Below, in pieces: positions 39,567-49,990 of a stretch of DNA of 64,000 nucleotides. Position numbers and translations under genes: made by a program. This DNA comes from Nannocystis pusilla. Lineage in GTDB: Bacteria; Myxococcota_A; Polyangia; Nannocystales; Nannocystaceae. Below the pieces are notes generated by a model, which was not told where the DNA came from, searched no databases, and saw only the letters and a program-made list of their open reading frames with translations. Position 1 is the first letter of the stretch, and every line of letters begins with the position of its first letter. The DNA lies in NCBI RefSeq assembly GCF_026626665.1, contig NZ_JAPNKE010000002.1:11738001-11802000 (forward strand), read 5' to 3'.

Positions 39567-40565
39567 TCACACGTTGAGGTTCTTGGCCTTGGTCATCTTC
39601 ATGAACAGGTGCTCGCCGGAGGTGGTGCGGGCGTACTTCGGCGGGTTGTCGGGGCCGCAGCAGCTCGCCAGGGGGATGACCTCGGCGTCGTAATTGGGCT
39701 GATGAAAGAACACCAGCGATTGCCGGCGAGTGTCGCCATTGGTGTCGGGCGGCGGATTGGTGACGCGGTGCATGGTCGAGCGCCAGCGGTCATTGGTCCA
39801 CTGGGCCATGAGGTCGCCGACGTTCATCACGAACGCGTCGGTGGGCACGCGCACGGCCGCCCAGGTGCCGTCCTGGCGCTGGACCTCGAGGCCGCCGGGG
39901 GCGTCCGTCATGCTGAGCAGCGTGAGGCTGCCGTAGTCGGTGTGGGCGCCGGCGCGGAGCTGGCCGGGCTGCGCCGGGGTCGACTGGTGCGGGTATCGAG
40001 GGCGCGCAGGCAGCTGATGTTGCGGTCGACCTTGTCGTCGAAGAACTCGCGCGGGAGCGCCAGCGCGGTGGCGAACACGCGCATGAGTCGCCAGGCGACG
40101 CGGTCCAGTTGGCGGTAGAACTCGGTCCAGGCGGCCGCGAACTCGGGCACCTCGGCCGGCCAGGTCGGGTCGGGCATGTACATGCGACCGAGCTGCGAGG
40201 TGAAGTAGGGCTCGTCGCCGCGGTCGATGCGGCCGACGGTGTACGTCTCTTGAAGTCGGGCACCGTCTCCTGGTCGAGCGAATAGGACAGGCCCTCCGCG
40301 CCCAGGCCGCGGTAGCCGACGAAGCCGCCGGGCGGGCGGCGTAGCGCTCGCGCGCGGCCAGGTCGAGGTCGAAGAAGGCGCGCGAGCTGCGGTGCGCCGC
40401 GTCGATCACGTCCTGCGGGACGCCGTGGCCGACGACCACCACGAACCCGAGGTCACGACAGGCGCGGTCGAACGCCGCGGCGACCTCGGCCGCGCCGGCG
40501 GCGTCGCCGTCGCCGAAGGGGCCGATGTCGATGACGGGAATCTCCGCAGGAATGACGCTGCTCAT
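39567..40565 (-). CDS. 2OG-Fe(II) oxygenase, isopenicillin N synthase family
   Basis: About 333 residues. MSSVIPAEIPVIDIGPFGDG and FDRACRDLGFVVVVGHGVP are the conserved non-haem dioxygenase N-terminus (DIOX_N). The iron ligands are in AHTDYGSLTLLSM (HxD) and RWRSTMHRVTNPP (His). RRQSLVFFHQPNYDAEV carries the Arg/Ser that bind 2-oxoglutarate. Frameshifts near 40330, 40245 and 39995. Its start ATG overlaps the stop of the PAS-STAS gene (ATGA), so both are probably made together. The substrate cannot be inferred. Confidence 0.83.
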   Translation of the reverse strand: MSSVIPAEIPVIDIGPFGDGDAAGAAEVAAAFDRACRDLGFVVVVGHGVPQDVIDAAHRSSRAFFDLDLAARERYAARPAASSATAAWARRACPIRSTRRRCPTSRDVHRRPHRPRRRALLHLAARSHVHARPDLAGRGARVRGRLDRVLPPTGPRRLATHARVRHRAGAPARVLRRQGRPQHQLPARPRYPHQSTPAQPGQLRAGAHTDYGSLTLLSMTDAPGGLEVQRQDGTWAAVRVPTDAFVMNVGDLMAQWTNDRWRSTMHRVTNPPPDTNGDTRRQSLVFFHQPNYDAEVIPLASCCGPDNPPKYARTTSGEHLFMKMTKAKNLNV

Positions 40566-41845
40566 TGTCCATACCCCCTGCCGCCGCGCGGCGGTTGCCT
40601 GTCTTGCGCTCGCGGATCCGCGTGAGCGCGTGGCCGATCCCGTGCTGTAAGGTCTGACGGACGGTGAGCTGGCGCAGCGGCGCGTCGAGGTCGGCCAGCG
40701 TCTTGGCGACCTCGGGCGAGATGCCGGTCAGCACCGCCTCGGCGCCGAGCATGCGCATGGCCCGGACCGTCTGCATCAACGCGTCGACGATCTCGGGCTC
40801 GATCTCCCGCACGCCGGTGAGGTCGAGGATGACCGCCGCCGCCCGGGTCGCGGTGATCCGCTCGAGCACCGCGCCGGCGATCTGCTGATTGCGCTCGTGG
40901 TCGATGGCGCCGATCAGCGGCACGGCGAGCACGCCGTCGGCGATCGGAATGATCGGGGTCGACAGCTCGAGCAGCGCCGAACGCTGGGCCCGGATGACCT
41001 CCTCCTGCAGGCGGAGGTGCTCGCTCTCGGCCCGGCGCATGTCGGTGACGTCGGTGGCGACCGTGCCCACCGCCTCGATCTCGCCGGCGTCGTTGCGGAT
41101 CGGGAACATGTGGGTGAGGAACATCTTGGTGCTGCCCTCCCACGGCACGGTCTGCTCGAGCACCAGCGTCTTGCCGCTGCGGAACACCTGCGCCGTGGTG
41201 TCCTGCATCGCCTCGGCCGCGCCCGGCGGCAGGACCTCCGGGACCCGCTTGCCGAGCACGTCGGTCGGCGTGCGCCCGACCTGGCGCGCGGCCTCGTGGC
41301 TGACCAGGACGTACTTGTTGCTGGCGTCGGTGGCGAGGATCGCCAGCGGCGCGTTCTCGACGATCGCCTGCAGGATCGATCGGTCGCCCGCAGCCGCTCC
41401 TCGGCGCGCCGCTGCTGCGTCAGGTCGGTCGAGATCCCGCCCTGCGCGATCAGCCGGCCGGCGGCGTCGAGCACCGGGAACTTGTACGAGCGAAAGAAGT
41501 GCAGCCCGTCCTCCTGCGGCAGGAGCTTGTCCTGCGTGAAGGTCGTGAGGTTCTCGACGACCTCCCGATCGGCGACCCGAAAGGCCTCGTAGACCTCGGG
41601 AACACGTCCGAATCGCGGCGGCCGAGCACGGCCTCGCGCGACAGATGCGTCAACTGCTCGTACGTGTTGTTGATATGGGTGAAGATGCCGGTCTCGTCCC
41701 GTAGGTAGATCACCGAGTCGACGTGATCGATCGTGGTCTGGAGCAGGCGCTCCAGGCGGTCGAGGTCTTCGTCCTGCTCGGCGATCCGGCGGCGAAGAGC
41801 AGCGTTCTCCGCCTGTAGGCGGGCGATCTCGGCGTTCTCAGGCAT
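40562..41845 (-). CDS. PAS-PAS-STAS regulator, RsbR-like (second copy)
   Basis: About 427 residues. N-terminal coiled coil (IARLQAENAALRRRIAEQDE), PAS domain 1 (TIDHVDSVIYLRDETGIFTH), PAS domain 2 (ENAPLAILATDASNKYVLVS), then a STAS domain (LSTPIIPIADGVLAVPLIGA, VILDLTGVREIEPEIVDALM). Frameshifts near 41603 and 41390, and one close to the end. I place the stop at TGA 40562, overlapping the dioxygenase start, because the alternative frame runs into that gene. It differs from the protein at 3775 in lacking Thr at the VVDT position (EIEP here). It is probably a stress or redox sensor acting by partner switching. Confidence 0.75.
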
Positions 41846-42543
41846 CGGCTTCACCCGACTTGAACACACGCCGCCGATCCAGGGAGGATACATTTGCCCC
41901 CGGGCATGCGAGATAGCTTGAGGTCTTGGGACCCCAGCGCGCGGCTGAACAGGCGTGAATGTCGCTGTCTGCTCACCTCGGATCACGCACTCGAGGTCGT
42001 GCTCGTCGAACCGCGCGCTGTGTCGATTGGACTGTCGGGTGTGGCTCCGAAGTTTCGCGCGCGGGTGTACGGGGATCCATGAGTGCATTCGCCGAGTCGG
42101 CGCCGCGGTCTGCATCGAGGCGCCGGCGCGGGCGATCGCCGGCCCGGCGCGGCGAACCCCGACGGTCGCGCACGGCGTCCGGGTGCCCGGGGTCCGCGCT
42201 TCACCGGCGTCGGCTGCGCATTGTCGACTGGGAATGTGCAGGGTGTACGGCGAGACTCGCCAATCATCGGTGTCGGCGCCGGGCGACCCCGCAATCACGG
42301 CGGTCGGCACGGCGTTTCCGACATGTGTGAATCCTATCATGGCCGGCCTGCGCGTCTCCGCGCGACCGATGAAAGCCGCCAGAGGCGGGCCAGGAGCCGC
42401 CCGAGGCGGCGGAGGGGGCGCGCAGGCTGCTCGGGCGCACGTCGGGCGGGGCGTCGCGGCGCGCGATCGTGTTACGATGACGCTTTGCGCGGCAGGCCGG
42501 GGCTGGACAAACGTGCAAGCCCGGCGCTCCGAGGATCTTCAGG
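41846..42543. other. Intergenic region, no convincing gene
   Basis: About 700 bp between the divergent STAS and carboxypeptidase-regulatory-like genes. Several ORFs exist on both strands but none shows protein-like composition or a recognisable motif. It presumably holds both promoters. Confidence 0.4.
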
Positions 42544-45502
42544 ATGACCCAAACGACACGGAAGTTCGTGATCGCGGCGGCGATCGGGGTGATTGCGCTG
42601 CTCTTGTGGTGGTGGTCGGCGGGGCGGCGAGGCGAGTCGACGGCGGGGCCCGAGGACGCCGCAGGGGCGAGCGGCGGGCCGGCGATAGCGATCGGCCCGC
42701 TCGGCGACGAGGCGAGGCTGGCGCGCTCGACCCGCGCCGCGCCGACCGATCGACGATCTCCGGGCGCGTGCACGCCGCCGATGGCCGCGGGATCGCCGGC
42801 GCGACGGTGTGCGCCGGCAGCTTGGCGCCGGGGCTCGGCAGCGAGGAGCAGGCGGCCCGCGCCTGCACGACCAGCGCGGTGGACGGCAGTTATCGCATCG
42901 AGGGGCTGTTGCCGGTGCGGCAATTCGTCCACGCGAGCGCGCCGGGGCACGTGCCGGGGCAGTATCGTGCGGGCCCGGGCCGGCGGGCGAGCACCCTGGC
43001 GACGCTGCGCGCGGGCCAGGAGACGGCGGGGATCGACGTGCTGCTGGCGGCCGGCGGGGTCGAGCTCAAGGGGGTGGTGCGCGACCTCAGCGGCGGCGAG
43101 CTCGAGGGGGCGCTGGTGTCGTCCGGCTTCGCGTACGCGCGCTCGGGCGCCGACGGGACGTTCACGCTGTGGGTGGCGCCGGGCGAGGCGTACATCGAGG
43201 CGCACCACGACGGCTACGTGAAGGGCTGGATGATGGGTCTGGCGCCGGGGATGACGTTCGAGATCGCGTTGACGCCGGAGTCGGTGCTGGTCGGTCGCGT
43301 GGTGCGCGTCGAGGACGGGGCGCCGCTGGCGGGCGCGAGCGTGTACGCGGAGAAGCACCTCGACACGTCCGCGCAGGCGGTCACCGACGCCGACGGGAAT
43401 TTCCGCATCGTCGGCCTGAAGCCGGGGGCCTACGGGCTCGAGGCGTTCCACGACGAGGCCTACGGGACGGGGCCCGAGAGCGCGGTGCTCGGGCTCGGCG
43501 AGACGTCGGAGCCGATCGTGATCAAGGCGCACCCGGCGTTCCTGGTCGAAGGGACAGTCGTGATCGCGGGCGGCGAATCGTGCGAGCGCGGCTGGGTGCG
43601 CCTGGTCGACAAGGCGGTCGGGGCTCGCGCGGGCCAGGTCGAGGCCGACGGGCTGGTGCGGATCCGCGGGGTCCTGCCGGGGACGTACGAGGCGCAGGTG
43701 GAGTGCGACACGTACGTCGCCGAGCCGTCGTACGAGCCGGTGGCGGTGGTCGACGCGGCGATCCGCGGGCTGCGCTGGCAGGTCCAGCGGGGCCAGGCGA
43801 TCCGCGGCCGGGTGGTGCTGTCCGGAGGGACAGGTTCGCGCGGGTTCCACGTCGGCGCGGAGCCGCAGACCGACGCGGCGGCGGCGCGGGCCCGCACGAC
43901 CCGGGCGTGGTCGGAGCCGACGGCGGAGGACGGCCGATTCGAATTGCTCGGGCTGCTGCCGGGGCGCTATGGCGTGAGCGCGTCGTCGGGCGACCACCCG
44001 CGGCTGGAGCCGCCGCTGGAGGTCGACTGTTCGAAGGACAGGACCTCGAGGACATCCTGGTGACGGTGCCGGCGACCGGCGAGCTGCGCGGGACGGTCAA
44101 GGACAGCGAGGGCCTGGCGGTGAAGGGGGTCGAGGTGATGCTGCGCGGCGGGCAAACAGAGCTGCCGACGACGCGCACGCTCGACGACGGCAGCTTCCGC
44201 CTGGCGCACGTGCCGGCGGGCGAATACCGGGTGCAGGCGGTGAGCTCGTCGGTGCCGCTGCAGGCGCCGGGGACCACCGACGACGACGTGCAGGGGACGG
44301 CGGTGACGGTCGCCACCGGCGAGGTGCGCGAGGTGCAATTGGTGGTGGAATCACAGCACGGGCGGATCGTCGGGCGCGTGGTCGACTCCGCCGGCGGACC
44401 GCTGTCGGACGCGTTCGTCGAGGCGACGCGCGAGAGCGACAGCGCGGCGGCCGGGGCCGGAGACGCGCTCCGGGACTCGCGCTGGTCGATGTGGGGCGGC
44501 GAGACGCGCAAGCTGACCGACCAGGACGGCCGGTTCGAACTGTCGCGGCTGGGCGACGGCAATTACACGCTGGTGGCCCAGCGCCGCGGCGGGGGCGAGG
44601 GATCGGTCGAGCACGTGAAGACGGGCAGCGAGGTGGAGATCAAGATCGCCGACGCGGGCTCGGTGACCGGGACGGTGCGGATCCAGGCGGCGGGTCGCCG
44701 CAAGAGTTCGAGGTGACGCTGCACGAGCCGAGCACGGGCTGGCGCACCGGTGACAAGTTCTTTCGGACAGGTGGCGTATTCCGCTTCCCCGAGGTACCGC
44801 AAGGCAGCTACAGGGTGATCGTCGAGGCGGCGGAGGGCTCGAGCTCGACGAAGGCGAGCGTGCGCGAGGGCGGTCGCGCGGAGGTGCAGGTGGAGCTGCT
44901 GCCGCTGCTGACGGTGCGCGGGCGAGTGCTCGACGCGCGCTCGGGCGAGCCGGTGCCGGGGATGGAGGTACGGATCCGGGCGCGCGGGCTGGTGCAGTTC
45001 TTCACGATGTCCGACAATACGCCGAAAGGCCAGACGTCCGACGAGCAGGGCCGCTTCGAGGTCGAGAAGGTGGCGGCGGGCGCGGCCGAGGCGATCGTGC
45101 TGCCGAAAGATTGGGTGGACAACGGCTACGGCTGGACGTCGATCGCGCTGCAAGTGCCGAGCACGGGGGCGACGTCGGTGGAATTGCCGCCGCTGCGGAT
45201 CGCCAAGCAGCGCGTCAAGGAGGGCGAGGCGCCGGGCGACCTGGGACTGCGCGTGCGCCCGCCGGCCCCGAGACGGAGCCGGGCGAGGGGAAGCTGATCG
45301 TGGGGTCGATCCGCCCCGGGGCCCGGCGATGCGCGCAGGGCTGCAGATCGGCGACGAGATCGTGAGCGTCGACGGGCAGGACGTGACGGGGCCAAATGGG
45401 TACCTGTTCCATGAATTGTCGGCAGTGCCGGCGGGGACGACGGTGAAGCTGGGGCTCGGGCGCGGGGCGACGCTCGAGGTGGTGGCCGACGCGGTGAAGT
45501 GA
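42544..45502 (+). CDS. Carboxypeptidase regulatory-like repeat protein with C-terminal PDZ
   Basis: About 985 residues. An N-terminal membrane anchor (FVIAAAIGVIALLLWWWSAG) is followed by eight or so beta-sandwich modules of the carboxypeptidase regulatory-like type, each of the form SGRVHAADGRGIAGATVCA ... DGSYRIEGLLPVRQF, LVGRVVRVEDGAPLAGASVY ... DGNFRIVGLKPGAYG, RGRVLDARSGEPVPGMEVRI. The last 90 residues (MRAGLQIGDEIVSVDGQDV) are a PDZ domain. Frameshifts near 42765, 44030, 44690, 45270 and 45325. It faces the periplasm by prediction and probably works as a scaffold or in surface-protein handling. It contains at least three TGTCC palindromes. Confidence 0.8.
43543..43557. repeat. Weak TGTCC palindrome copy (inside CDS)
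   Basis: TGGTCGAAGGGACAG: right arm GGGACAG intact, left arm has a mismatch. Codes LVEGTV. Confidence 0.35.
43818..43835. repeat. TGTCC palindrome copy (inside CDS)
   Basis: CTGTCCGGAGGGACAGGT, arms CTGTCC/GGACAG, coding LSGGTG between two beta-sandwich modules. Confidence 0.6.
44026..44042. repeat. TGTCC palindrome copy (inside CDS)
   Basis: ACTGTTCGAAGGACAGG, close to a frameshift in the same gene; left arm has one mismatch. Confidence 0.5.
44755..44772. repeat. Weak TGTCC palindrome copy (inside CDS)
   Basis: AAGTTCTTTCGGACAGGT: the right half TTTCGGACAGGT equals the family consensus while the left half has diverged. Confidence 0.4.
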
Positions 45503-45859
45503 GGCGGTCGGAGTTCGCGAATGATCGCGGTCCCGATAGATTCAGGGCGTGCGATATGGCGCCTCCGTTCTGCTGACGATGTTCACCGCGCGGCGCCGCG
45601 GCGCGAACTCGGCGAATCTCGCTCGCATGTCGGGGAACAATGAACAAAGCGGGATGACAGCGCCGTGCGTGCGGGGTGCCGGATGGGGTCGAAGGGCGGG
45701 TGGTGAATTGAACAATGTTGTGATCGATCGGCGCTGCTATCTTCCATGGCGGATTGCCCGCACGAACTGCGCGTTGACACGGATATGGGCGCGTGCTCCT
45801 CTCACGTCCAGGACGGCTGCGAGCATCGCGGCGCTCTGTGGGACGGGGAGTGAAACATC
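45503..45859. other. Intergenic region upstream of the propeller gene
   Basis: 357 bp with no convincing gene. A TTGACA-like box lies at 45774-45779, but I see no good -10 partner at the proper distance. A ribosome site GGGGAG precedes the ATG at 45860. Confidence 0.35.
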
Positions 45860-46892
45860 ATGGCGAATCGAGTGCTGTTTTACGATCGTGGCGCCGGCGA
45901 GGCGGATGTCGTCGGCTTCGACGCAAATGGGCGGGTCAACCTCGATAAGACCAATCGGGGCTGGCGTAAATCCTGGGACATCCTCCTGACCGGCAACTTC
46001 ATCGGACGGAGCTCCGTGCTGCTCTACGATCGGGGGGCGGGCGAGGGCGACGTCGTCGGCTTCGACGCCAACGGTGCGGTCAATCTCGACTTCACCAATC
46101 GGGGCTGGCGAAAGACCTGGGACGCCATCATCGCGGGCGACTTCCTGGGCAACGCCAGGTCGGAGGCCCTGTTCTACGACCGCGACGGGGGCGAGGCGGA
46201 TGTCGTCGGCTTCGCCGCGGACGGACGCGTCGACCTCGACACCACCAACACGGGCTGGCGCACGAGCTGGGACGTGCTGGTCACCGGCAAATCCTGGGGA
46301 ACGGCAAGGACCAGGTGCTGCTCTACGACCGCGCCGCGGGGGAGGCGGACGTCGTCGGCTTCGGCGCCGACGGCCGGGTCAACCTCGACACGACCAACCG
46401 CGGCTGGCGCAAGACCTGGGATCTCATCGTGGTCGGCGACTTCGTCGGCAACGGCCGGAGCCAGATCCTGCTCTACGATCGCAACGCGGGCGAGGGCGAC
46501 ATCGTCGGCTTCGACGCGAACGGCAAGGTCAACCTCGATTTTACCAACACCGGATGGCGAAGGTCCTGGGATCTGCTGGTCCCGGGCGACTTCCTCGGCA
46601 ACGCGAAGTCGGAGGTCCTGTTCTACGACAGCCAGACCGGTGAGGCGGACGTGGTCGCCTTCGGTCCGAACGGCGCCGTCACCCTCGATACGACCAACAG
46701 GGGCTGGCGCAAGTCGTGGGAGATCATCATCGCGGGCGACTTCGTCGGCGGCGGCAAGCAGGAGATCCTGCTCTACGATCGCGCGACCGGTGAAGGCGAC
46801 GTCGTCGGCTTCGGCGCCGACGGCAAGGTCAATCTCGACACGACCAATAGGGGTGGCGCAAGAGCTGGAGCGTGATCCTCCCGCTCCCGTGA
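45860..46892 (+). CDS. Seven-repeat protein, probable seven-bladed beta-propeller lectin
   Basis: About 343 residues made almost wholly of seven consecutive repeats of 48-50 residues. Each reads like VLLYDRGAGEGDVVGFDANG then VNLDFTNRGWRKTWDAII and AGDFLGNARSE. Repeats start with FYDR, LYDR, FYDR, LYDR, LYDR, FYDS and LYDR; the last closes WRKSWSVILPLP. The sequence is of the FG-GAP/VCBS-like type seen in myxobacterial sugar-binding proteins. There is no signal peptide: the first repeat begins at residue 4, as in cytosolic lectins of this group. Frameshifts near 46295 and 46855. Start ATG 45860 with good ribosome site. Confidence 0.78.
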
Positions 46893-47114
46893 ACGGCGCC
46901 GCAGGCGATGCCTCTCACGAGACACGCAAGTCCTCGGTGCTCGCGATCTGCGCGGCCTGGCTCGCCTGTCGGCGGTGCCGACCCCATCCAATGCCTCCCT
47001 CGTGAGCGAGCACTCTGCCATCGACGAGCGAGGTTGCGACGGACGCCGCCGGGCGGTCCGGGGTCGGTGCACGAGGGCTCGCGGCGGCCGGGGAGCGCCG
47101 GGCCGCGGCGATCG

Positions 47115-47134
47115 ATGTGTCTGAAAGGACAGCT
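47115..47134. repeat. TGTCC palindrome copy
   Basis: ATGTGTCTGAAAGGACAGCT just downstream of the stop of the next minus-strand gene (47140). The left arm has one mismatch. Confidence 0.45.
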
Positions 47135-47139
47135 CGTGA

Positions 47140-48057
47140 CTACGGGTAGCGATCGAGCCGATCGAGCTCCGCGAGGACGTCGCCCCGCAGGCCGTCGCAG
47201 GCGGCTCGCCAGCGCTCGAGCAGCTCGGCGCGGGCCGGCTCGCGGCGGAGGCGGTGCAGGGCGTACGCCAGGGCCCAGGTGATGCCCTTGCGATCGTCGT
47301 TGCGCTTCAGCGAGCCCGGGAGGCGCTCGATCAGCGCCAGCGCGGCCGGCGGATCGAAGCGCGCCAGCTCGCTCGCGCGGAAGGCGGCGGACCGGCGATC
47401 GCCGTGCGCGAGGTCGTGGGCGAGGGCGCGTTCGACCAGGCGGAGCTTGGCGGCGCGAAACTCGGCCTGCGTCACCGCGGGGCTGGTCGCCGGGGGTTGG
47501 GCGGTGAGGGCCGCGAGGCCTCCGCGGGAGAGGTGAGCGAACTCGTCGGCGGTCAGCCAGTCGACGTCGTCGACGAGCAGCAGCGGGGTGTCGACCAGGC
47601 GAGCGTCGGCCTCGGTGACGAGCCGGACGTGGATCCGCGTGGCCGGGCGGCGCAGGCGGGCGACGTAGGCGTCGTCGTCGCGCGAGGCCGCGAGCCAGTC
47701 CCAGAACGCCGCCTCGTCGGCGCCCGGGCCGATGGCGAACGAGGCAGGCAGGAGCTCCTCGGCGGTCCACCACAGCTCGAGGGCGCGCCCGTGAAAGGCG
47801 AGCAGCTCGGCGTCATTCGGGTCCTGCTCGTCGAGGTACGGGGCGAAGTCGCCGAGCGGCGCCGGAGGCCCGGCCTCGCCCGCGCCCGACCACGCCCACG
47901 CGAGCGCCCCGGCCTTGGCGTCGGCGAGCGCCTCCGCGAACTCGACGGCCGGCTCGGCGGCGTTCGGCGCGGTCGGCCGGACGACGCGCACGAGCAACGG
48001 TGTGAGCGTCGGGGCCGCGGCGGGGAAGAAATAGAAGCGTTCGTGGGCGATGCCCAT
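47140..48057 (-). CDS. Hypothetical protein
   Basis: Intact 305-residue protein (MGIAHERFYFFPAAAPTLTP to ELDRLDRYP). The first part looks alpha/beta (LLVRVVRPTAPNAAEPAVEF). The C-terminal 110 residues are alpha-helical and HEAT/ARM-like (RLVERALAHDLAHGDRRSAA, LIERLPGSLKRNDDRKGITW). No signal peptide or membrane segment. No family recognised. The gene is on the same strand as the hypothetical gene at 48404, 346 bp away. Confidence 0.6.
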   Translation of the reverse strand: MGIAHERFYFFPAAAPTLTPLLVRVVRPTAPNAAEPAVEFAEALADAKAGALAWAWSGAGEAGPPAPLGDFAPYLDEQDPNDAELLAFHGRALELWWTAEELLPASFAIGPGADEAAFWDWLAASRDDDAYVARLRRPATRIHVRLVTEADARLVDTPLLLVDDVDWLTADEFAHLSRGGLAALTAQPPATSPAVTQAEFRAAKLRLVERALAHDLAHGDRRSAAFRASELARFDPPAALALIERLPGSLKRNDDRKGITWALAYALHRLRREPARAELLERWRAACDGLRGDVLAELDRLDRYP

Positions 48058-48403
48058 GCGCCACGGTGCCACGACGGCACCGGCCGCGACAAGCGAGCGC
48101 CCGCGCCGTCGCGAGTCGCTTGCGCCGTGACGGCGGCGCAGGAGGGCGTCCGGGCGGTCGAGCGTCGCGTCGTGACGGACTTCGCGCAGACCCGACCTCG
48201 ACACCGGTCATGTGTTCTGCGACGAGGGTCGCGCTCCCGCGCGCGGAGGTCATCGGCAGCGTCGAGGCCGGCTTCATGGCGACGCTCACCGTGCACGTCG
48301 CTGCTCGAGTCATCGACGCACCACCTCGGGTCGCACGCTGCGTGCGCTGTCGTCGGAGTCGGCTGCTCGAGTCGCGTTCGGACGCGCTGACCAGCGCGCG
48401 AGG
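48058..48403. other. Intergenic region
   Basis: 346 bp between two minus-strand hypothetical genes. I see no gene or clear structure in it. Confidence 0.4.
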
Positions 48404-49018
48404 TTATTCGTCCTCGTCCTCGTCCTCGTCGTCGGCCGTCCACAAATAGCCGGACTCGCTGACGACCACGGCGTCGCGCATGGACTCGCCCGGCCCGAGC
48501 ATGCGGGGCTGGCCGCTGCCGCGCCACGGCGGCACGTCGAGGCCGTCGCGCCGGATCTGCAGGCGCTGTCGCGCGCCGTCGCGCTCGAACTCCAGCGCGA
48601 GCAGATCGTCGGTGCATTCGGCCGCCATCAACCTCGTGCCGAGCAGGCTCGCCTGGACGCTGCGGAACCGCCGGCCGGCCGCCTCGAGCTCGGCGCGCTC
48701 GGGCTCGAAGAACTCCTCGCGGACGAGGTCGCCGTCGAGGGTGGCCCAGCTCGCTGCGGCCCACAGAGTGACCACGAGCCAGCGGGGCTCGGGCGGCTGA
48801 CCACCCGCGAGCCGGAGACCGAAGAAGCCCGGGCCGCCCATGCCGTAGGTGCCGAGGTGCGTCTCGACTGCGACGACCTCGGCGCCCACGGGGTCGAAGC
48901 CGCCGTCGCGGAACAGCCGCGGCGGGCGGACCTTCGTCGGCAGCCCCAGCGGGTACTCGTCCGGGTCGGCGGTCTCGTCGCCCTCGACGCAGTCGAAGAT
49001 GCTCTTGTCGGTGGTCAT
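48404..49018 (-). CDS. Hypothetical protein with acidic tail
   Basis: Intact 204-residue protein, MTTDKSIFDCVEGDETADPD at the start and YLWTADDEDEDEDE at the end, the tail coded by a GAC/GAG repeat. Middle segment GAEVVAVETHLGTYGMGGPG FFGLRL is glycine-rich and may bind a ligand. No signal peptide. Not recognised; resembles small myxobacterial proteins of unknown function. Confidence 0.6.
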   Translation of the reverse strand: MTTDKSIFDCVEGDETADPDEYPLGLPTKVRPPRLFRDGGFDPVGAEVVAVETHLGTYGMGGPGFFGLRLAGGQPPEPRWLVVTLWAAASWATLDGDLVREEFFEPERAELEAAGRRFRSVQASLLGTRLMAAECTDDLLALEFERDGARQRLQIRRDGLDVPPWRGSGQPRMLGPGESMRDAVVVSESGYLWTADDEDEDEDE

Positions 49019-49990
49019 CGTCGAGCCCGGGCCATGATGAAGGGGACATCGCGCGGGGGCAAGCCACGGGGCGCGCGTGAGTCGGTCGCAGCGAACGGTC
49101 TTCGCCGCGGAGGCGCGGTCGAGGAGACATCGCCGCGGGCGCGGGCGAGCTCGTGCATCGTTCGGCTCGGTGGGTCGGGATCGCCTCCGCGCGCGCCGGC
49201 GCGTCGCCCCGGTGGAGACACGCGATGAAGTCGTTCGCTGGTGAATGAGCGGCGCTCGAGCCTGTGCAGCGCTCGAGGATCGACGAGGCGAATCATCACA
49301 GTCGAGCGAGCCGCGAATCGGCGCTCGGCGTGCTCTCTTGCGGGGGGCCGCGCGGCGGGGCTCTTGCGCGACGCCGGGCATTGCTGTGAGTGCGGGTCGA
49401 ATTTCCTCGGCCGGGCGAGGGAGTTTCGGGCGCGCCGTTGCGGACCGGGGACGCGCCGTCCGCGGGCCGGGGCGGGTTCAGGGGCTCGACGAGCCTGCGT
49501 GGGTGCATGTTGTCGTCCGGGGCAATTGATCGCGGATCGGCGGGCACTGGTAGCGATGCCGCCGCGCGGCGCCGTGCCTCACCGCGCTCGTGCATGAAGT
49601 CATGCGAAACCTACGACATGCCGGTCAGCGGCGCTCCTCGCGGCCGCGCGGCCCTCGGGACCCCGCGGGCCTCGTCTGCCGCGGACGACTTCGTAAGGCG
49701 CCCGCGCGGGCGAAGTCTCGCTGTGGGCAATGCGGGGACGGCGTCGACGCGCTGGCAGCGAGGAGCCGGAGAATTTCTTCGATCGATCGCGGGCGTGGTC
49801 GAGGCAGGACCGATCGACGTCCGATGGTGGCGCAGGCGCGGCGGCGTAGACCGAATGTGGGGCGTGCCGCAGAGCCGGGGCGAGCGGGCCCGGGTGAGCA
49901 GGGCGGAAATCTCCTGCGTGAGCTCCTGCGTGGATGGGGCCGGCGCCTCCGGGATGGACGGCGCTGCTGTGATTGTTCGGGAGGTGGTCG
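49019..49990. other. Long intergenic region upstream of PKS
   Basis: 972 bp with no convincing gene. ORFs on both strands lack protein-like composition. It probably holds the promoter and regulatory DNA of the biosynthetic cluster. A ribosome site GGGAGG at 49979 precedes the PKS start. Confidence 0.4.

Noticed and set aside
41894..42330. Small genes between the STAS and carboxypeptidase-like genes
   Set aside because: Overlapping ORFs in several frames on both strands with no protein-like features.
45718..45743. Sigma-70 promoter with TTGTGA and TATCTT
   Set aside because: The spacing of about 13 bp is too short for a standard promoter.
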